56,583 nucleotides of DNA, taken from positions 1 to 56,583 of IMG/VR virus record IMGVR_UViG_3300042387_001648. One strand, written 5' to 3'. This DNA is from a virus. Made by a program: the position numbers and the translations under genes. The notes under the pieces are model-generated. The model did not search any database. It was not told the origin of the DNA and worked only from the letters and a program-made list of their open reading frames with translations. This document shows positions 1-9,624 of this stretch, in pieces. Position 1 is the first letter of the stretch; each line of letters begins with the position of its first letter.

Positions 1-3000
1 GTGGTTCTCAGGGATCTCAAGGAACTCAAGGTGTTATCGGTTCTCAGGGATTCCAAGGAACTCAAGGAACTGTTGGTTCTCAGGGATCTCAAGGTCTTCA
101 AGGGCAAATAGGTAATCAAGGTTCTCAAGGTCTACAGGGAACTATTGGTTCCCAAGGTTCTCAAGGTCTTCAGGGGCAAATTGGATCTCAAGGTTCTCAA
201 GGTTCGCAAGGAACTGTTGGTTCTCAGGGAATCCAAGGAACTCAGGGAACGATTGGATCGCAAGGTTTTCAAGGTTCTCAAGGTGCTCAGGGAACTCAAG
301 GAACTATTGGTTCTCAAGGTTCTCAAGGTCTTCAGGGAGTAATAGGATCTCAAGGTTTTCAGGGATTAGTTGGGCAACGTGGTAATGATGGAACTTCTGT
401 ATCTATTGTTGGATCGTTAGGATTAACTGTAGGAAATGAGCAAACTCAACTTAATGCTTCTGGAAATTCTTGGTATCCTCCTTCTCCTGGTGATGGTGTA
501 ATTGATAGCAATACTGGAAATCTTTGGGTTTATGATGGTGTAATATGGAACAATGTGGGAACTGTAAGAGGACCTCAAGGACTTCAGGGATCCAAAGGAG
601 ACCAAGGAACGCAAGGTACGATTGGATCTCAAGGATTCCAAGGTTCTCAAGGTGCTCAGGGAACTCAAGGAACTATTGGTTCTCAAGGTTCACAAGGAAC
701 TCAAGGAACTATTGGTTCTCAAGGTGTTCAGGGAACACAAGGCATAATTGGTTCTCAAGGTGTTCAGGGAACACAAGGCATAATTGGTTCTCAAGGTGTT
801 CAGGGAACACAAGGTATAATTGGTTCTCAAGGTTTGCAGGGAACTCAAGGAACTCAAGGAACAACAGGATCACAAGGTTCTCAAGGAACTCAGGGAGTTA
901 TTGGTTTACAAGGAATTCAAGGCATTCAAGGATCTGCTGCACCTTCTTTAACTGTAAGTACTAGATCTGGGTATTCTGGAATTAATAGTACTGATGCTGT
1001 AACAAATGTAAGTGCTATTAGATTTGATAGGAATACTGGATTTGCAGTTACCGATTTGGGTAGCGGTGAAGTTTTTGTCCAACTTGGAAGTAGTTTTAAA
1101 ACTTGGAATGTTGCTGGACAAGATTCTTTAGTTGCAGTTGCCGAAGATACTGTAGAGTTTATTGCTGGACCTGGAATTGCAATAACAACTAAAGCGACAG
1201 ATCCTAAAACAATAACATTTTCAACTATTGTAGGTGTAGGATCTACAGGTTCTCAAGGTGTTCAGGGATCGCAAGGAATTCAAGGTATTATTGGTTCCCA
1301 AGGTTTTCAAGGTCTTCAGGGAGTTATCGGTTCTCAAGGTTCGCAGGGATTACAAGGAATTAATGGATCTCAAGGTGCTCAGGGAACTCAAGGCACAACA
1401 GGAACAATAGGATCGCAAGGATCGCAAGGAACTCAAGGTCTTATCGGTTCGCAAGGTTCACAAGGAACTCAAGGCACAATAGGAACAATAGGATCGCAAG
1501 GATCGCAAGGAACTCAAGGCACAATAGGAACAATAGGATCGCAAGGTTCGCAAGGAACTCAAGGTCTTATCGGTTCTCAAGGTGCTCAGGGAACCCAAGG
1601 AGTAATTGGATCGCAAGGTTCGCAAGGAACTCAAGGTCTTATCGGTTCTCAAGGTGCTCAGGGAACCCAAGGAGTAACTGGATCACAAGGTTCCCAAGGA
1701 ACTCAAGGACTAACTGGATCACAAGGTTCCCAAGGAACTCAAGGACTAACTGGATCACAAGGTGCTCAGGGAACTCAAGGCACAATAGGAACGCAAGGTT
1801 TACAGGGAACTCAAGGCACAATAGGAACGCAAGGTTTACAGGGAACTCAAGGTCTTGTCGGTTCCCAAGGTTCACAGGGAACTCAAGGTCTTATCGGTTC
1901 CCAAGGTTCACAGGGAACTCAAGGTGTTATTGGTTCTCAAGGAACTCAAGGTATTATTGGTCCAATAGCAGGATCAAATACTGAAATTATATTTAATGAT
2001 AATAATACTGCTGGAGCATCTTCTAACTTTACCTTTGATAAGGCAACGTCAACAGTTCAGATTGGTGGTGCTTCCGGAATTGGTATTAATACAAATACTA
2101 TTATCGGTCCTTCAGAAATTACAATTGATCCATCAGCAGTTGGTGATAATACTGGATCTGTAAGAATTAAGGGTGATTTATATGTTGATGGAACTCAGAC
2201 TTACATTAATTCAACTATAATTGAACTTGCAGATTTTAATGTTGGTATAGCAACAACAATAGGAACCAATGCACTTCTTGATGGTGCTGGTATTGGTATT
2301 GGATCTACTAATATAAGAAAAACTTTAACTTGGGATAATGTTAATAGTTCATTAAAATCAAGTGAAAACTTTAATCTTGATAATACAAAAACTTACAAAA
2401 TTAACGGATCTAATGTTTTTGAAGATAAAAATACTCTTGGTACTGGAGTCGTTAATTCATCATTGACTTCTGTTGGAACATTGGGACAATTAAATGTTTC
2501 TGGTGTTTCTACTTTTAGTGGTACAATAGAATTAGATGGTGGTCTTAAAGATAGATCTAATAGTGTTGGTGCTGCTGGATCTATTTTAACTTCTACTGGC
2601 GGAGGAGTTTCTTGGACAACCCCTTATGCTGCTGGTTTGCAGGGACTTCAAGGAACTCAGGGAACTCAAGGTTTTATCGGTTCTCAAGGTGCTCAGGGAA
2701 CTCAAGGAACAATAGGAACGCAAGGTTCTCAAGGTGCTCAGGGAACACAAGGTGTTATCGGTTCGCAAGGTTCACAAGGAACTCAAGGTCTTATCGGTTC
2801 TCAAGGTGCTCAGGGAACTCAAGGAACAATAGGAACGCAAGGTTTACAGGGAACTCAAGGTCTTATCGGTTCCCAAGGTTCCCAAGGAACTCAAGGACTA
2901 ACTGGATCACAAGGTTCGCAGGGAACTCAAGGTGTTATTGGTTCTCAAGGTGCTCAGGGAACTCAAGGTCTTATCGGTTCCCAAGGTTCTCAAGGAACTC

Positions 3001-5273
3001 AAGGACTAACTGGATCACAAGGTTCGCAGGGAACTCAAGGATCCTCTGCAGCAACTGCAATTACAAATAATACAAATAATTACGTAGTTACTGCTACTGG
3101 AGATTCTAATACACCATTTAATGGCGAATCAAATCTTACTTTTGATGGTACAACATTAAAATCTCCAATTCTAGAATCAACACAATCTTCTGGTAGTGAA
3201 GGTGGTGAAATAAAACTCAATAAACCAGCATCAAGTACATCAATTGATACTGGCATTACAATTGATATTTACGAAAATAAAGTTAGAATTTTTGAAACTG
3301 GTGGAACTAATAGAGGTGGATATTGGGACGTAACTGCATTAGGTATCGGTGTAACAACTAATCTTCTATCTGGTGGAGCTGGGGGAGCAACTGGACCAAC
3401 TGGTGCTCAGGGAACTCAAGGAACTCAAGGTATTATTGGATCACAAGGTTCACAGGGAATTCAGGGAATCATTGGTTCTCAAGGATCTCAAGGTCTTCAA
3501 GGTGAACTTGGATCTCAAGGAACTCAAGGAACTCAAGGAACTATTGGATCTCAAGGTTCGCAAGGAACTCAGGGAATCATTGGTTCTCAAGGATCTCAAG
3601 GTCTTCAAGGTGAACTTGGATCTCAAGGAACTCAAGGAACACAAGGTATAATTGGATCTCAAGGTTCTCAAGGTCTTCAAGGTGAACTTGGATCTCAAGG
3701 AACTCAAGGAACTCAAGGAACTATTGGATCTCAAGGTTCGCAAGGAACTCAGGGAATCATTGGTTCTCAAGGATCTCAAGGAACACAAGGTATAATTGGA
3801 TCTCAAGGTTCTCAAGGTCTTCAAGGTGAACTTGGATCTCAAGGTTTGCAAGGAACACAGGGTATAATTGGTTCACAAGGTTCTCAAGGTTTGCAAGGAA
3901 CTATCGGTTCTCAAGGATCTCAAGGAACTCAAGGAACTCAAGGAACTATTGGTGCTCAAGGAACTCAAGGAACTATTGGTGCTCAAGGATCTCAAGGAAC
4001 ACAAGGTATAATTGGATCTCAAGGTTCTCAAGGTCTTCAAGGTGAACTTGGATCACAGGGAGTAGTTGGTAATATTTCTTATAATGTTTATAATTCTGGA
4101 GCATCTTCTTACACTATAAATTCTCAAAATAATCCAACTTTGATTTTAGCAAGAGGATTTACTTATCAATTTGTTGTCAGTGCGTCTGGGCATCCTTTCT
4201 GGATTAAAACTTCACAAACCACTGGAACTGGAGATGCTTATAATACTGGAGTTACGAATAATGGAATTGATAATGGGACAATAACATTTGTAGTTCCTTT
4301 TGATGCTCCAAACACTTTATATTATAATTGCCAATATCATTCTTCTATGGCTGGAACTATTTCAGTTAATGATTTGGGGCAACAAGGAATTCAAGGACTT
4401 CAAGGATTTAGTGGGGGAACTGGAACACAAGGTGCTCAAGGTCTTCAAGGTGATAAAGGTATTGGTTCTCAAGGTTCTCAGGGTTTATCTGTTCAAGGTT
4501 TACAAGGTTTATCCGTTCAAGGATCTCAAGGTATTCAAGGTGTTCAGGGATCTTTAGGTAATCAAGGGATTCAAGGTAATCAGGGAATTATAGGACCAAT
4601 AGGTATTCAAGGTTCTCAGGGAACGCAAGGTATTGATGGTCTTTATGCTGGACAAGGAACTCAAGGTCTTCAAGGTGTTGGATTGGATGGATCTCAAGGT
4701 TCTCAAGGACTTAGAGGTGCATTTGATGCACAAGGACTTCAAGGAACTCAGGGATTAGGAATTCCAGGATCTCAAGGTTCTCAAGGAACGCAAGGTATTG
4801 ATGGTCTTTATGCTGGACAAGGAACACAAGGATTGCAAGGACTTGCAGGTTCTATTGGTATAAATGGAACTCAAGGAACGCAAGGTATTGATGGTCTTTA
4901 TGCTGGACAAGGAACTCAGGGACTTGGTGGAGGATTTAGAGTTTTCCGATCATCATCTCCACCTAATATTTCTACAGTTTCTGGTGATTATTGGATTGAT
5001 GAAGATGATGGAATTACATATACTTGGTTTGATGATGGTGATTCGCAGCAGTGGGTTGAGTTTGGTCCAACACCACAACAAGTTAATATTGGAGTAAGTG
5101 GTTTTGGAATTTCAACAAGTGGTGGATTTGTTGGATTTACTACTTATTTGAGTTTTGAAGGTCCTGGTGTTTCTACAGTAACAGTTTCTTCAGGAATTGC
5201 AACAATAAATATAACAGGCGGAGGAGCGGGAACTCCCGATATAAGTCCAGTAATGATGGGGATGATTTTCTAA
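1..5273 (+). CDS. Collagen-like tail fibre, 5' end outside the window
   Basis: The reading frame (codons beginning at base 3) is open from the left edge to TAA at 5271-5273, so the first ATG inside the window (555) is not the true start. It encodes at least 1757 residues. Six collagen-like Gly-X-Gln tracts (about 3-371, 567-936, 1230-1965, 2628-3042, 3375-4060, 4377-4929) are separated by beta-rich domains of the type seen in marine phage fibres, including one near 2160-2630. The domain at 4062-4376 carries a His (codon 4191) and a Cys-x2-His-x2-Met motif (codons 4329, 4338, 4347) like a type 1 copper site. The C-terminus ends in a small non-collagen domain. The collagen assignment rests on the repeats; a trimeric tail-fibre role is inferred from these repeats and the adjoining fibre genes. 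Confidence 0.85.
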   Translation, partial: GSQGSQGTQGVIGSQGFQGTQGTVGSQGSQGLQGQIGNQGSQGLQGTIGSQGSQGLQGQIGSQGSQGSQGTVGSQGIQGTQGTIGSQGFQGSQGAQGTQGTIGSQGSQGLQGVIGSQGFQGLVGQRGNDGTSVSIVGSLGLTVGNEQTQLNASGNSWYPPSPGDGVIDSNTGNLWVYDGVIWNNVGTVRGPQGLQGSKGDQGTQGTIGSQGFQGSQGAQGTQGTIGSQGSQGTQGTIGSQGVQGTQGIIGSQGVQGTQGIIGSQGVQGTQGIIGSQGLQGTQGTQGTTGSQGSQGTQGVIGLQGIQGIQGSAAPSLTVSTRSGYSGINSTDAVTNVSAIRFDRNTGFAVTDLGSGEVFVQLGSSFKTWNVAGQDSLVAVAEDTVEFIAGPGIAITTKATDPKTITFSTIVGVGSTGSQGVQGSQGIQGIIGSQGFQGLQGVIGSQGSQGLQGINGSQGAQGTQGTTGTIGSQGSQGTQGLIGSQGSQGTQGTIGTIGSQGSQGTQGTIGTIGSQGSQGTQGLIGSQGAQGTQGVIGSQGSQGTQGLIGSQGAQGTQGVTGSQGSQGTQGLTGSQGSQGTQGLTGSQGAQGTQGTIGTQGLQGTQGTIGTQGLQGTQGLVGSQGSQGTQGLIGSQGSQGTQGVIGSQGTQGIIGPIAGSNTEIIFNDNNTAGASSNFTFDKATSTVQIGGASGIGINTNTIIGPSEITIDPSAVGDNTGSVRIKGDLYVDGTQTYINSTIIELADFNVGIATTIGTNALLDGAGIGIGSTNIRKTLTWDNVNSSLKSSENFNLDNTKTYKINGSNVFEDKNTLGTGVVNSSLTSVGTLGQLNVSGVSTFSGTIELDGGLKDRSNSVGAAGSILTSTGGGVSWTTPYAAGLQGLQGTQGTQGFIGSQGAQGTQGTIGTQGSQGAQGTQGVIGSQGSQGTQGLIGSQGAQGTQGTIGTQGLQGTQGLIGSQGSQGTQGLTGSQGSQGTQGVIGSQGAQGTQGLIGSQGSQGTQGLTGSQGSQGTQGSSAATAITNNTNNYVVTATGDSNTPFNGESNLTFDGTTLKSPILESTQSSGSEGGEIKLNKPASSTSIDTGITIDIYENKVRIFETGGTNRGGYWDVTALGIGVTTNLLSGGAGGATGPTGAQGTQGTQGIIGSQGSQGIQGIIGSQGSQGLQGELGSQGTQGTQGTIGSQGSQGTQGIIGSQGSQGLQGELGSQGTQGTQGIIGSQGSQGLQGELGSQGTQGTQGTIGSQGSQGTQGIIGSQGSQGTQGIIGSQGSQGLQGELGSQGLQGTQGIIGSQGSQGLQGTIGSQGSQGTQGTQGTIGAQGTQGTIGAQGSQGTQGIIGSQGSQGLQGELGSQGVVGNISYNVYNSGASSYTINSQNNPTLILARGFTYQFVVSASGHPFWIKTSQTTGTGDAYNTGVTNNGIDNGTITFVVPFDAPNTLYYNCQYHSSMAGTISVNDLGQQGIQGLQGFSGGTGTQGAQGLQGDKGIGSQGSQGLSVQGLQGLSVQGSQGIQGVQGSLGNQGIQGNQGIIGPIGIQGSQGTQGIDGLYAGQGTQGLQGVGLDGSQGSQGLRGAFDAQGLQGTQGLGIPGSQGSQGTQGIDGLYAGQGTQGLQGLAGSIGINGTQGTQGIDGLYAGQGTQGLGGGFRVFRSSSPPNISTVSGDYWIDEDDGITYTWFDDGDSQQWVEFGPTPQQVNIGVSGFGISTSGGFVGFTTYLSFEGPGVSTVTVSSGIATINITGGGAGTPDISPVMMGMIF
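3..4930 (+). repeat. Interrupted collagen-like GxQ coding repeats
   Basis: Short units encoding GSQGSQGTQG, GTIGSQG, GLIGSQG and GELGSQG recur in six blocks within the fibre gene. Many adjacent units are identical at the DNA level, for example copies around 721-840 and 1560-1760, which points to expansion by slippage or recombination. The module [13 protein letters not shown] occurs three times (near 4629, 4794 and 4884). Confidence 0.9.
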
Positions 5274-5274
5274 A

Positions 5275-5637
5275 ATGGCAGCACCAAATCTAAAAAATCC
5301 TACTACTATTGTTGGAGTTACAACATCGGTAAAACTTACAACCAATAACAATACTGGTATTTTAACAAACTTATCTGGAAGTAATAAAGTTTTAAAGATT
5401 AATAGTATTTTTGCAGCAAATGTTGATGGTGCAAATAATGCTGATATAAGCGTTTCTATATTAAGGGATGCGGTAGATTTTTTTATTGCAAGAACAATAA
5501 CTGTACCAGCAGATTCTACACAGATAATTTCAACTAAAGAAAGTTATTTTTATGTGGAAGAAAATGTAGGAATTCGTGCTCAGGCAAGTGTGGCAAATGA
5601 TATTGATATTGTAATATCATATGAGGAGATTTCATAA
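5275..5637 (+). CDS. Small conserved virion protein (tail-associated)
   Basis: This 120-residue protein starts one base after the fibre stop, and its TAA overlaps the next ATG by one base. It begins MAAPN and ends in YEEIS. Its pattern of short beta strands (KVLKINSIFAANVDG, then ISVSIL, then TITVPADST) matches a small protein that I know to be very common next to fibre genes in cyanophages and related marine myoviruses. It is predicted to be an all-beta structural protein. No enzymatic motif is visible. The exact position in the virion is unknown; the call rests on remembered family resemblance and on location. Confidence 0.7.
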   Translation: MAAPNLKNPTTIVGVTTSVKLTTNNNTGILTNLSGSNKVLKINSIFAANVDGANNADISVSILRDAVDFFIARTITVPADSTQIISTKESYFYVEENVGIRAQASVANDIDIVISYEEIS

Positions 5638-8600
5638 TGAAAGTAATCAGTGGAAGTTTACCAACTACACCCCAAGGATTATTAAAAGGTATTTTCTTTC
5701 CAGATGATAATGTTCGTAATGAAGTAATACTTGGTGATATTGTTCGTTATGGTTATACTAATAAATCTTATTCTGTCAGCACTCAAAATAGTGTTCCATA
5801 TTCAGTTGCTATAAGTACTGATGGAACTAAAATGTATGTTATTTCAAATCAACAAGTTTTTCAATATACATTAACAACACCATTTGAAGTTAATACTGCT
5901 TCTTATGCATCCAAATCAATTAGCTTTAGTTCACTAGAGGGAAATGGGCAAGGTTTATCAATCAGTAATGATGGTGTAAATCTTTATATTACTGGAAATA
6001 CAAATGATAGGATCCTTCAATATGTTATGACTACGCCTTGGGATCTTGCAACTGCTAAAATTCCTCCTTTGGTAAAAACTTTTTTAGTTGCTACTCAAGA
6101 AAATGATCCTAACGGAATGTGCTTTGGGGATTCGGGGACGAAACTTTATGTAATTGGAAATACTAATGATACGATATATCAATATACTTTAACTACAGCA
6201 TATGATATTTCTACTGCATCTTATGCTAGTAAATCTTATTATGTTGGTTCAATAGACTCTTTTCCCCTGGGAATGGAGTTTAAACCAGATGGAACTAGAT
6301 TTTATCTGTGTGGTGGAATTAATAATAGAATGTATCAGTTTACTTGCACTACGCCTTGGGATATTAGCACTGCTAGATACTTATTAACTCCATCTCCTGT
6401 TTTCTCTGGTGCTGGAGCAGTTGGAGAACAGCAACCGACTGGAATGTACATAGGAGATTCCGGAACCAAGTTGTATATTGTAGGGAACTGGAACGATACA
6501 ATATATCAATATACCTTGTCTACTCCATATGATGTTTCTACTGCAACTTATGCTAGTAAATCTTTTTTACTTACTAGTCAAACTTCATATCCTACAGGAA
6601 TTACTTTTAAACCTGATGGAACTGAAGTGTATATATGTGATGGATTAAGCGATAGAGTCTTTGAATATGAATTAACAACTGCTTGGGATATTAGCACTGC
6701 TAGAAATATACTTCCCACATCTATATCTTTATCGTCACAAGAATCAATTCCAACTGGAATGGCGTTTAAATCTGATGGGACAGCAGTTTATATCATTGGT
6801 GTAAACAATGATACAATTTATCAATATACTTTAAGTACTGCTTGGGATGTATCTACAGCATCTTATGCATCTAAGAGTTTTTCTGTCACCACACAAGATA
6901 CTAATCCTAGAGGTATTGCATTTAAGGATGACGGAACAAAAGTTTACATGATAGGTGATACGAATGATAGAGTATATCAATACAGTTTAAGTACCGCATG
7001 GGATATTAGCACTGCATCTTACGAAAATAAAAGTTTTCTTGTAAGTGGTCAAGATACTGCACCTAATGATTTATATTTTAGAACTAATGGAACTAAAATG
7101 TACATTCTTGGTGATACGAACAATAGAGTGTACGAATATACTTTGAGTACTGCATGGGATGTAAGCACTGCAACTAGTTCAACCAATATATCAGTGCAAA
7201 CGGAAACTTTAACAGGATTAACATTTAATGCTGATGGAACATCTTTTTATATAATCGGAACAACAAATGATGTTGTTTATCAATATAGTATGTCTACTGC
7301 TTGGTTAGTTAGTAGTGCAACACTAGTGGCTCAAACTGTTAGACCAACTATTTTGCAGGATGGAAATTTTGTAGCAATAAGTTTTAATTCTGATGGGACT
7401 AAAATTTTTCTTTTGGGGGATAGTACTGATAGAATATATCAATATACTGTAAGCACTGCATATACGACTAGTACAATGAACGTCGGTTATGTTCCTGTGA
7501 ATTTGGGACTTAGTTCTAGTTGGGAACCTAGAGATGTTGCTTTTAGTACTGATGGGACTAAAATGTATACTGTCCAATATAATTCAGGTTCAACAGATTA
7601 TATTGAGCAGTATAATTTAGGCGTTGCTTGGAATATTTCTACCGCAGTTTATCAAACTGTGCTTACTTCTCCTGATACTGAGCCTCATTCAATATCATTT
7701 AAACCTGATGGAACTAAATTATATGTTTTGGGATCTACGAATGATAAAATTTATCAATATACATTAAGTACTCCATGGAGTCTTTCAACTGCTACTCAAG
7801 ATACATTGCAAAATGCCACTTATATTGGAATACAGGAGGTATCTCCAACTGGGATGCATTTTAATGATAACGGTACTCGTGTGTATGTTATTGGTGATGG
7901 TAATGACAGAATATATCAATATGAAATTGAAGATGCTTGGAATATGAACAGTATGAACATGGGATATTTTCAAATATCAAATATTTGGGGTACTTCTTGG
8001 ACTTTTCGTGATATTACATTTAAAACTGATGGGACTCGATTCTTTTGCCCTCTTTATGCCATTTCTCTTACCGATTACATAGCACAGTTTACTTTGACTG
8101 CAAATGCTTGGAATATATGTGCTTTATCCTCAACATCCGCAAGTATTACCTCTCCTGATGCTATACCGGAAGGAATTGCATTTAAACCTGATGGAACCAG
8201 GATGTATATAATTGGAGATAGTGGCGATAGAATTTATGAATATACTTTATCTGTTCCTTGGGATTTAGGAAGTGGAACTCTAACCCAACAATCTCATAAT
8301 CATAATGGTAGTATTACACATATCGAAACAAGTCCTAGATCTTTGTTAATTAGTGCAGATGGAACTAAAATATATGTTATCGGGGCTGGAAATGATACAA
8401 TTTATCAAATGGATATGACAACACCATGGATTCTTGATACGATGAATGTTGGTTATAGATCTATAAGTCAAGAAGCAACTTCATATGGTCATACTATGTC
8501 ATATGATGGATCTAAGGTTTATATTATTGGTGCTAATGATACGATATATCAATATAGTTTATCAACTCCATTTAATTTAGGGTCTTTTTCTTATGAATCT

Positions 8601-8882
8601 AAATCTTTAAATATTAATGCAACTTCTCCAGACGCTAGAGATTTATTCATTAATAAAACCGGAACAAAAATGTATACTATAGATCAAACAAATGATAGAG
8701 TATATCAATTTAATTTATCAACACCATTTGACATATCAACAGGAACATCTGCAAATAAAAATATATCAATCGTTTCTAATGAAATAACAGGAGAAGGATT
8801 AACTTTCTCTCAAAATCTTGATAGGTTGTATGTCGTTGGTACTAATAACGATATAGTTTATCAGTATGATTTTAATTTCTAA
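5637..8882 (+). CDS. Beta-propeller receptor-binding-type fibre protein
   Basis: The 1081-residue product contains about 20 imperfect repeats of roughly 52 residues. Each has a core of the form DGTK-hydrophobic-Y-hydrophobic-IG-xx-ND-x-hydrophobic-YQY-x-L-ST-x-WD followed by STASYxSKS. Such repeats fold as propeller blades; 20 units would make about three propellers or a long solenoid. The N-terminus (about residues 1-40) has a different sequence and probably anchors the protein. The start overlaps the previous stop (TAATG). It lies in a run of fibre genes, so recognition of a host surface molecule is a reasonable inference. No lactonase or hydrolase catalytic set was identified. Confidence 0.7.
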   Translation: MKVISGSLPTTPQGLLKGIFFPDDNVRNEVILGDIVRYGYTNKSYSVSTQNSVPYSVAISTDGTKMYVISNQQVFQYTLTTPFEVNTASYASKSISFSSLEGNGQGLSISNDGVNLYITGNTNDRILQYVMTTPWDLATAKIPPLVKTFLVATQENDPNGMCFGDSGTKLYVIGNTNDTIYQYTLTTAYDISTASYASKSYYVGSIDSFPLGMEFKPDGTRFYLCGGINNRMYQFTCTTPWDISTARYLLTPSPVFSGAGAVGEQQPTGMYIGDSGTKLYIVGNWNDTIYQYTLSTPYDVSTATYASKSFLLTSQTSYPTGITFKPDGTEVYICDGLSDRVFEYELTTAWDISTARNILPTSISLSSQESIPTGMAFKSDGTAVYIIGVNNDTIYQYTLSTAWDVSTASYASKSFSVTTQDTNPRGIAFKDDGTKVYMIGDTNDRVYQYSLSTAWDISTASYENKSFLVSGQDTAPNDLYFRTNGTKMYILGDTNNRVYEYTLSTAWDVSTATSSTNISVQTETLTGLTFNADGTSFYIIGTTNDVVYQYSMSTAWLVSSATLVAQTVRPTILQDGNFVAISFNSDGTKIFLLGDSTDRIYQYTVSTAYTTSTMNVGYVPVNLGLSSSWEPRDVAFSTDGTKMYTVQYNSGSTDYIEQYNLGVAWNISTAVYQTVLTSPDTEPHSISFKPDGTKLYVLGSTNDKIYQYTLSTPWSLSTATQDTLQNATYIGIQEVSPTGMHFNDNGTRVYVIGDGNDRIYQYEIEDAWNMNSMNMGYFQISNIWGTSWTFRDITFKTDGTRFFCPLYAISLTDYIAQFTLTANAWNICALSSTSASITSPDAIPEGIAFKPDGTRMYIIGDSGDRIYEYTLSVPWDLGSGTLTQQSHNHNGSITHIETSPRSLLISADGTKIYVIGAGNDTIYQMDMTTPWILDTMNVGYRSISQEATSYGHTMSYDGSKVYIIGANDTIYQYSLSTPFNLGSFSYESKSLNINATSPDARDLFINKTGTKMYTIDQTNDRVYQFNLSTPFDISTGTSANKNISIVSNEITGEGLTFSQNLDRLYVVGTNNDIVYQYDFNF

Positions 8883-8898
8883 TTAGGATTAAATAAAA

Positions 8899-9621
8899 AT
8901 GGCATTAGATTTTCCATCATCTCCAACAATTGGTATAACAACTTCCATAGGAAATAAAACTTGGGAGTGGACTGGATCTGCCTGGAAATTAATTCCAAAT
9001 GTTATTGCTGGAATCCAAGGACTTCAAGGTGTTATTGGTATACAAGGTGTTCAGGGAGTTCAAGGTGTTCAGGGAGTTCAAGGTGTTCAGGGAGTTCAAG
9101 GTGTTCAGGCAACACAAGGTACTCAGGGACTTCAAGGACTACAGGGCGACGTTGGTTATCAAGGTGTTCAGGGTTTAAGTAATCAAGGTGTTCAAGGTTC
9201 TAGAGGATTTCAAGGAACTGAAGGACCTACTGGCATTCAAGGATTACAAGGTCTTCAAGGATTAACTGGTCTTTATGCTGGTCAAGGAACACAAGGTATT
9301 GCTGGTGCTGGTGGAGGTGGTGGTACAGTAATTGAAGTGCAGAGTGATATTTCAGATTCTACTACTAATATATTATTTGTTGCAGATCCTACAAGTCCAG
9401 GAATTGCAACTTTAAGAACTAATCCAAATTTAACTTTTGATGCATCAACAAGTAGAATTGGAATAGGAACAACAACTTTACCATCTTTTACTGTTGATGT
9501 TGAGGGGGATGTAAGAGTTAAATCTGCAAACAAAGTAAGATTTGGTGGAACTTCTGGAACTACAAATTATTACATTCAATATAATTCTTCAACTGATAGT
9601 TTAGATTTTATATCTGGATAA
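8899..9621 (+). CDS. Short collagen-like fibre protein
   Basis: The 240-residue protein has an N-terminal domain of about 35 residues ([21 protein letters not shown]) typical of phage fibre attachment segments. A collagen-like tract follows at about residues 37-135 (GVQGVQG and related units), then a glycine spacer and a C-terminal beta domain ending in [17 protein letters not shown]. It carries the same [10 protein letters not shown] module found three times in the first fibre gene. Its small size and shared modules suggest a product of duplication and shuffling of larger fibres. Confidence 0.75.
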   Translation: MALDFPSSPTIGITTSIGNKTWEWTGSAWKLIPNVIAGIQGLQGVIGIQGVQGVQGVQGVQGVQGVQGVQATQGTQGLQGLQGDVGYQGVQGLSNQGVQGSRGFQGTEGPTGIQGLQGLQGLTGLYAGQGTQGIAGAGGGGGTVIEVQSDISDSTTNILFVADPTSPGIATLRTNPNLTFDASTSRIGIGTTTLPSFTVDVEGDVRVKSANKVRFGGTSGTTNYYIQYNSSTDSLDFISG

Positions 9622-9624
9622 AGT

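Noticed and set aside
132-1875. Minus-strand and other-frame reading frames rich in SLRTLRS or FLGNLVI in the first fibre gene
   Set aside because: They mirror the GxQ coding repeats; low-complexity composition and lack of ribosome sites mark them as shadows.
555-5273. ATG at 555 as the start of the first fibre gene
   Set aside because: The same frame is open from base 3 with an uninterrupted collagen-like sequence, so the true start is left of the window.
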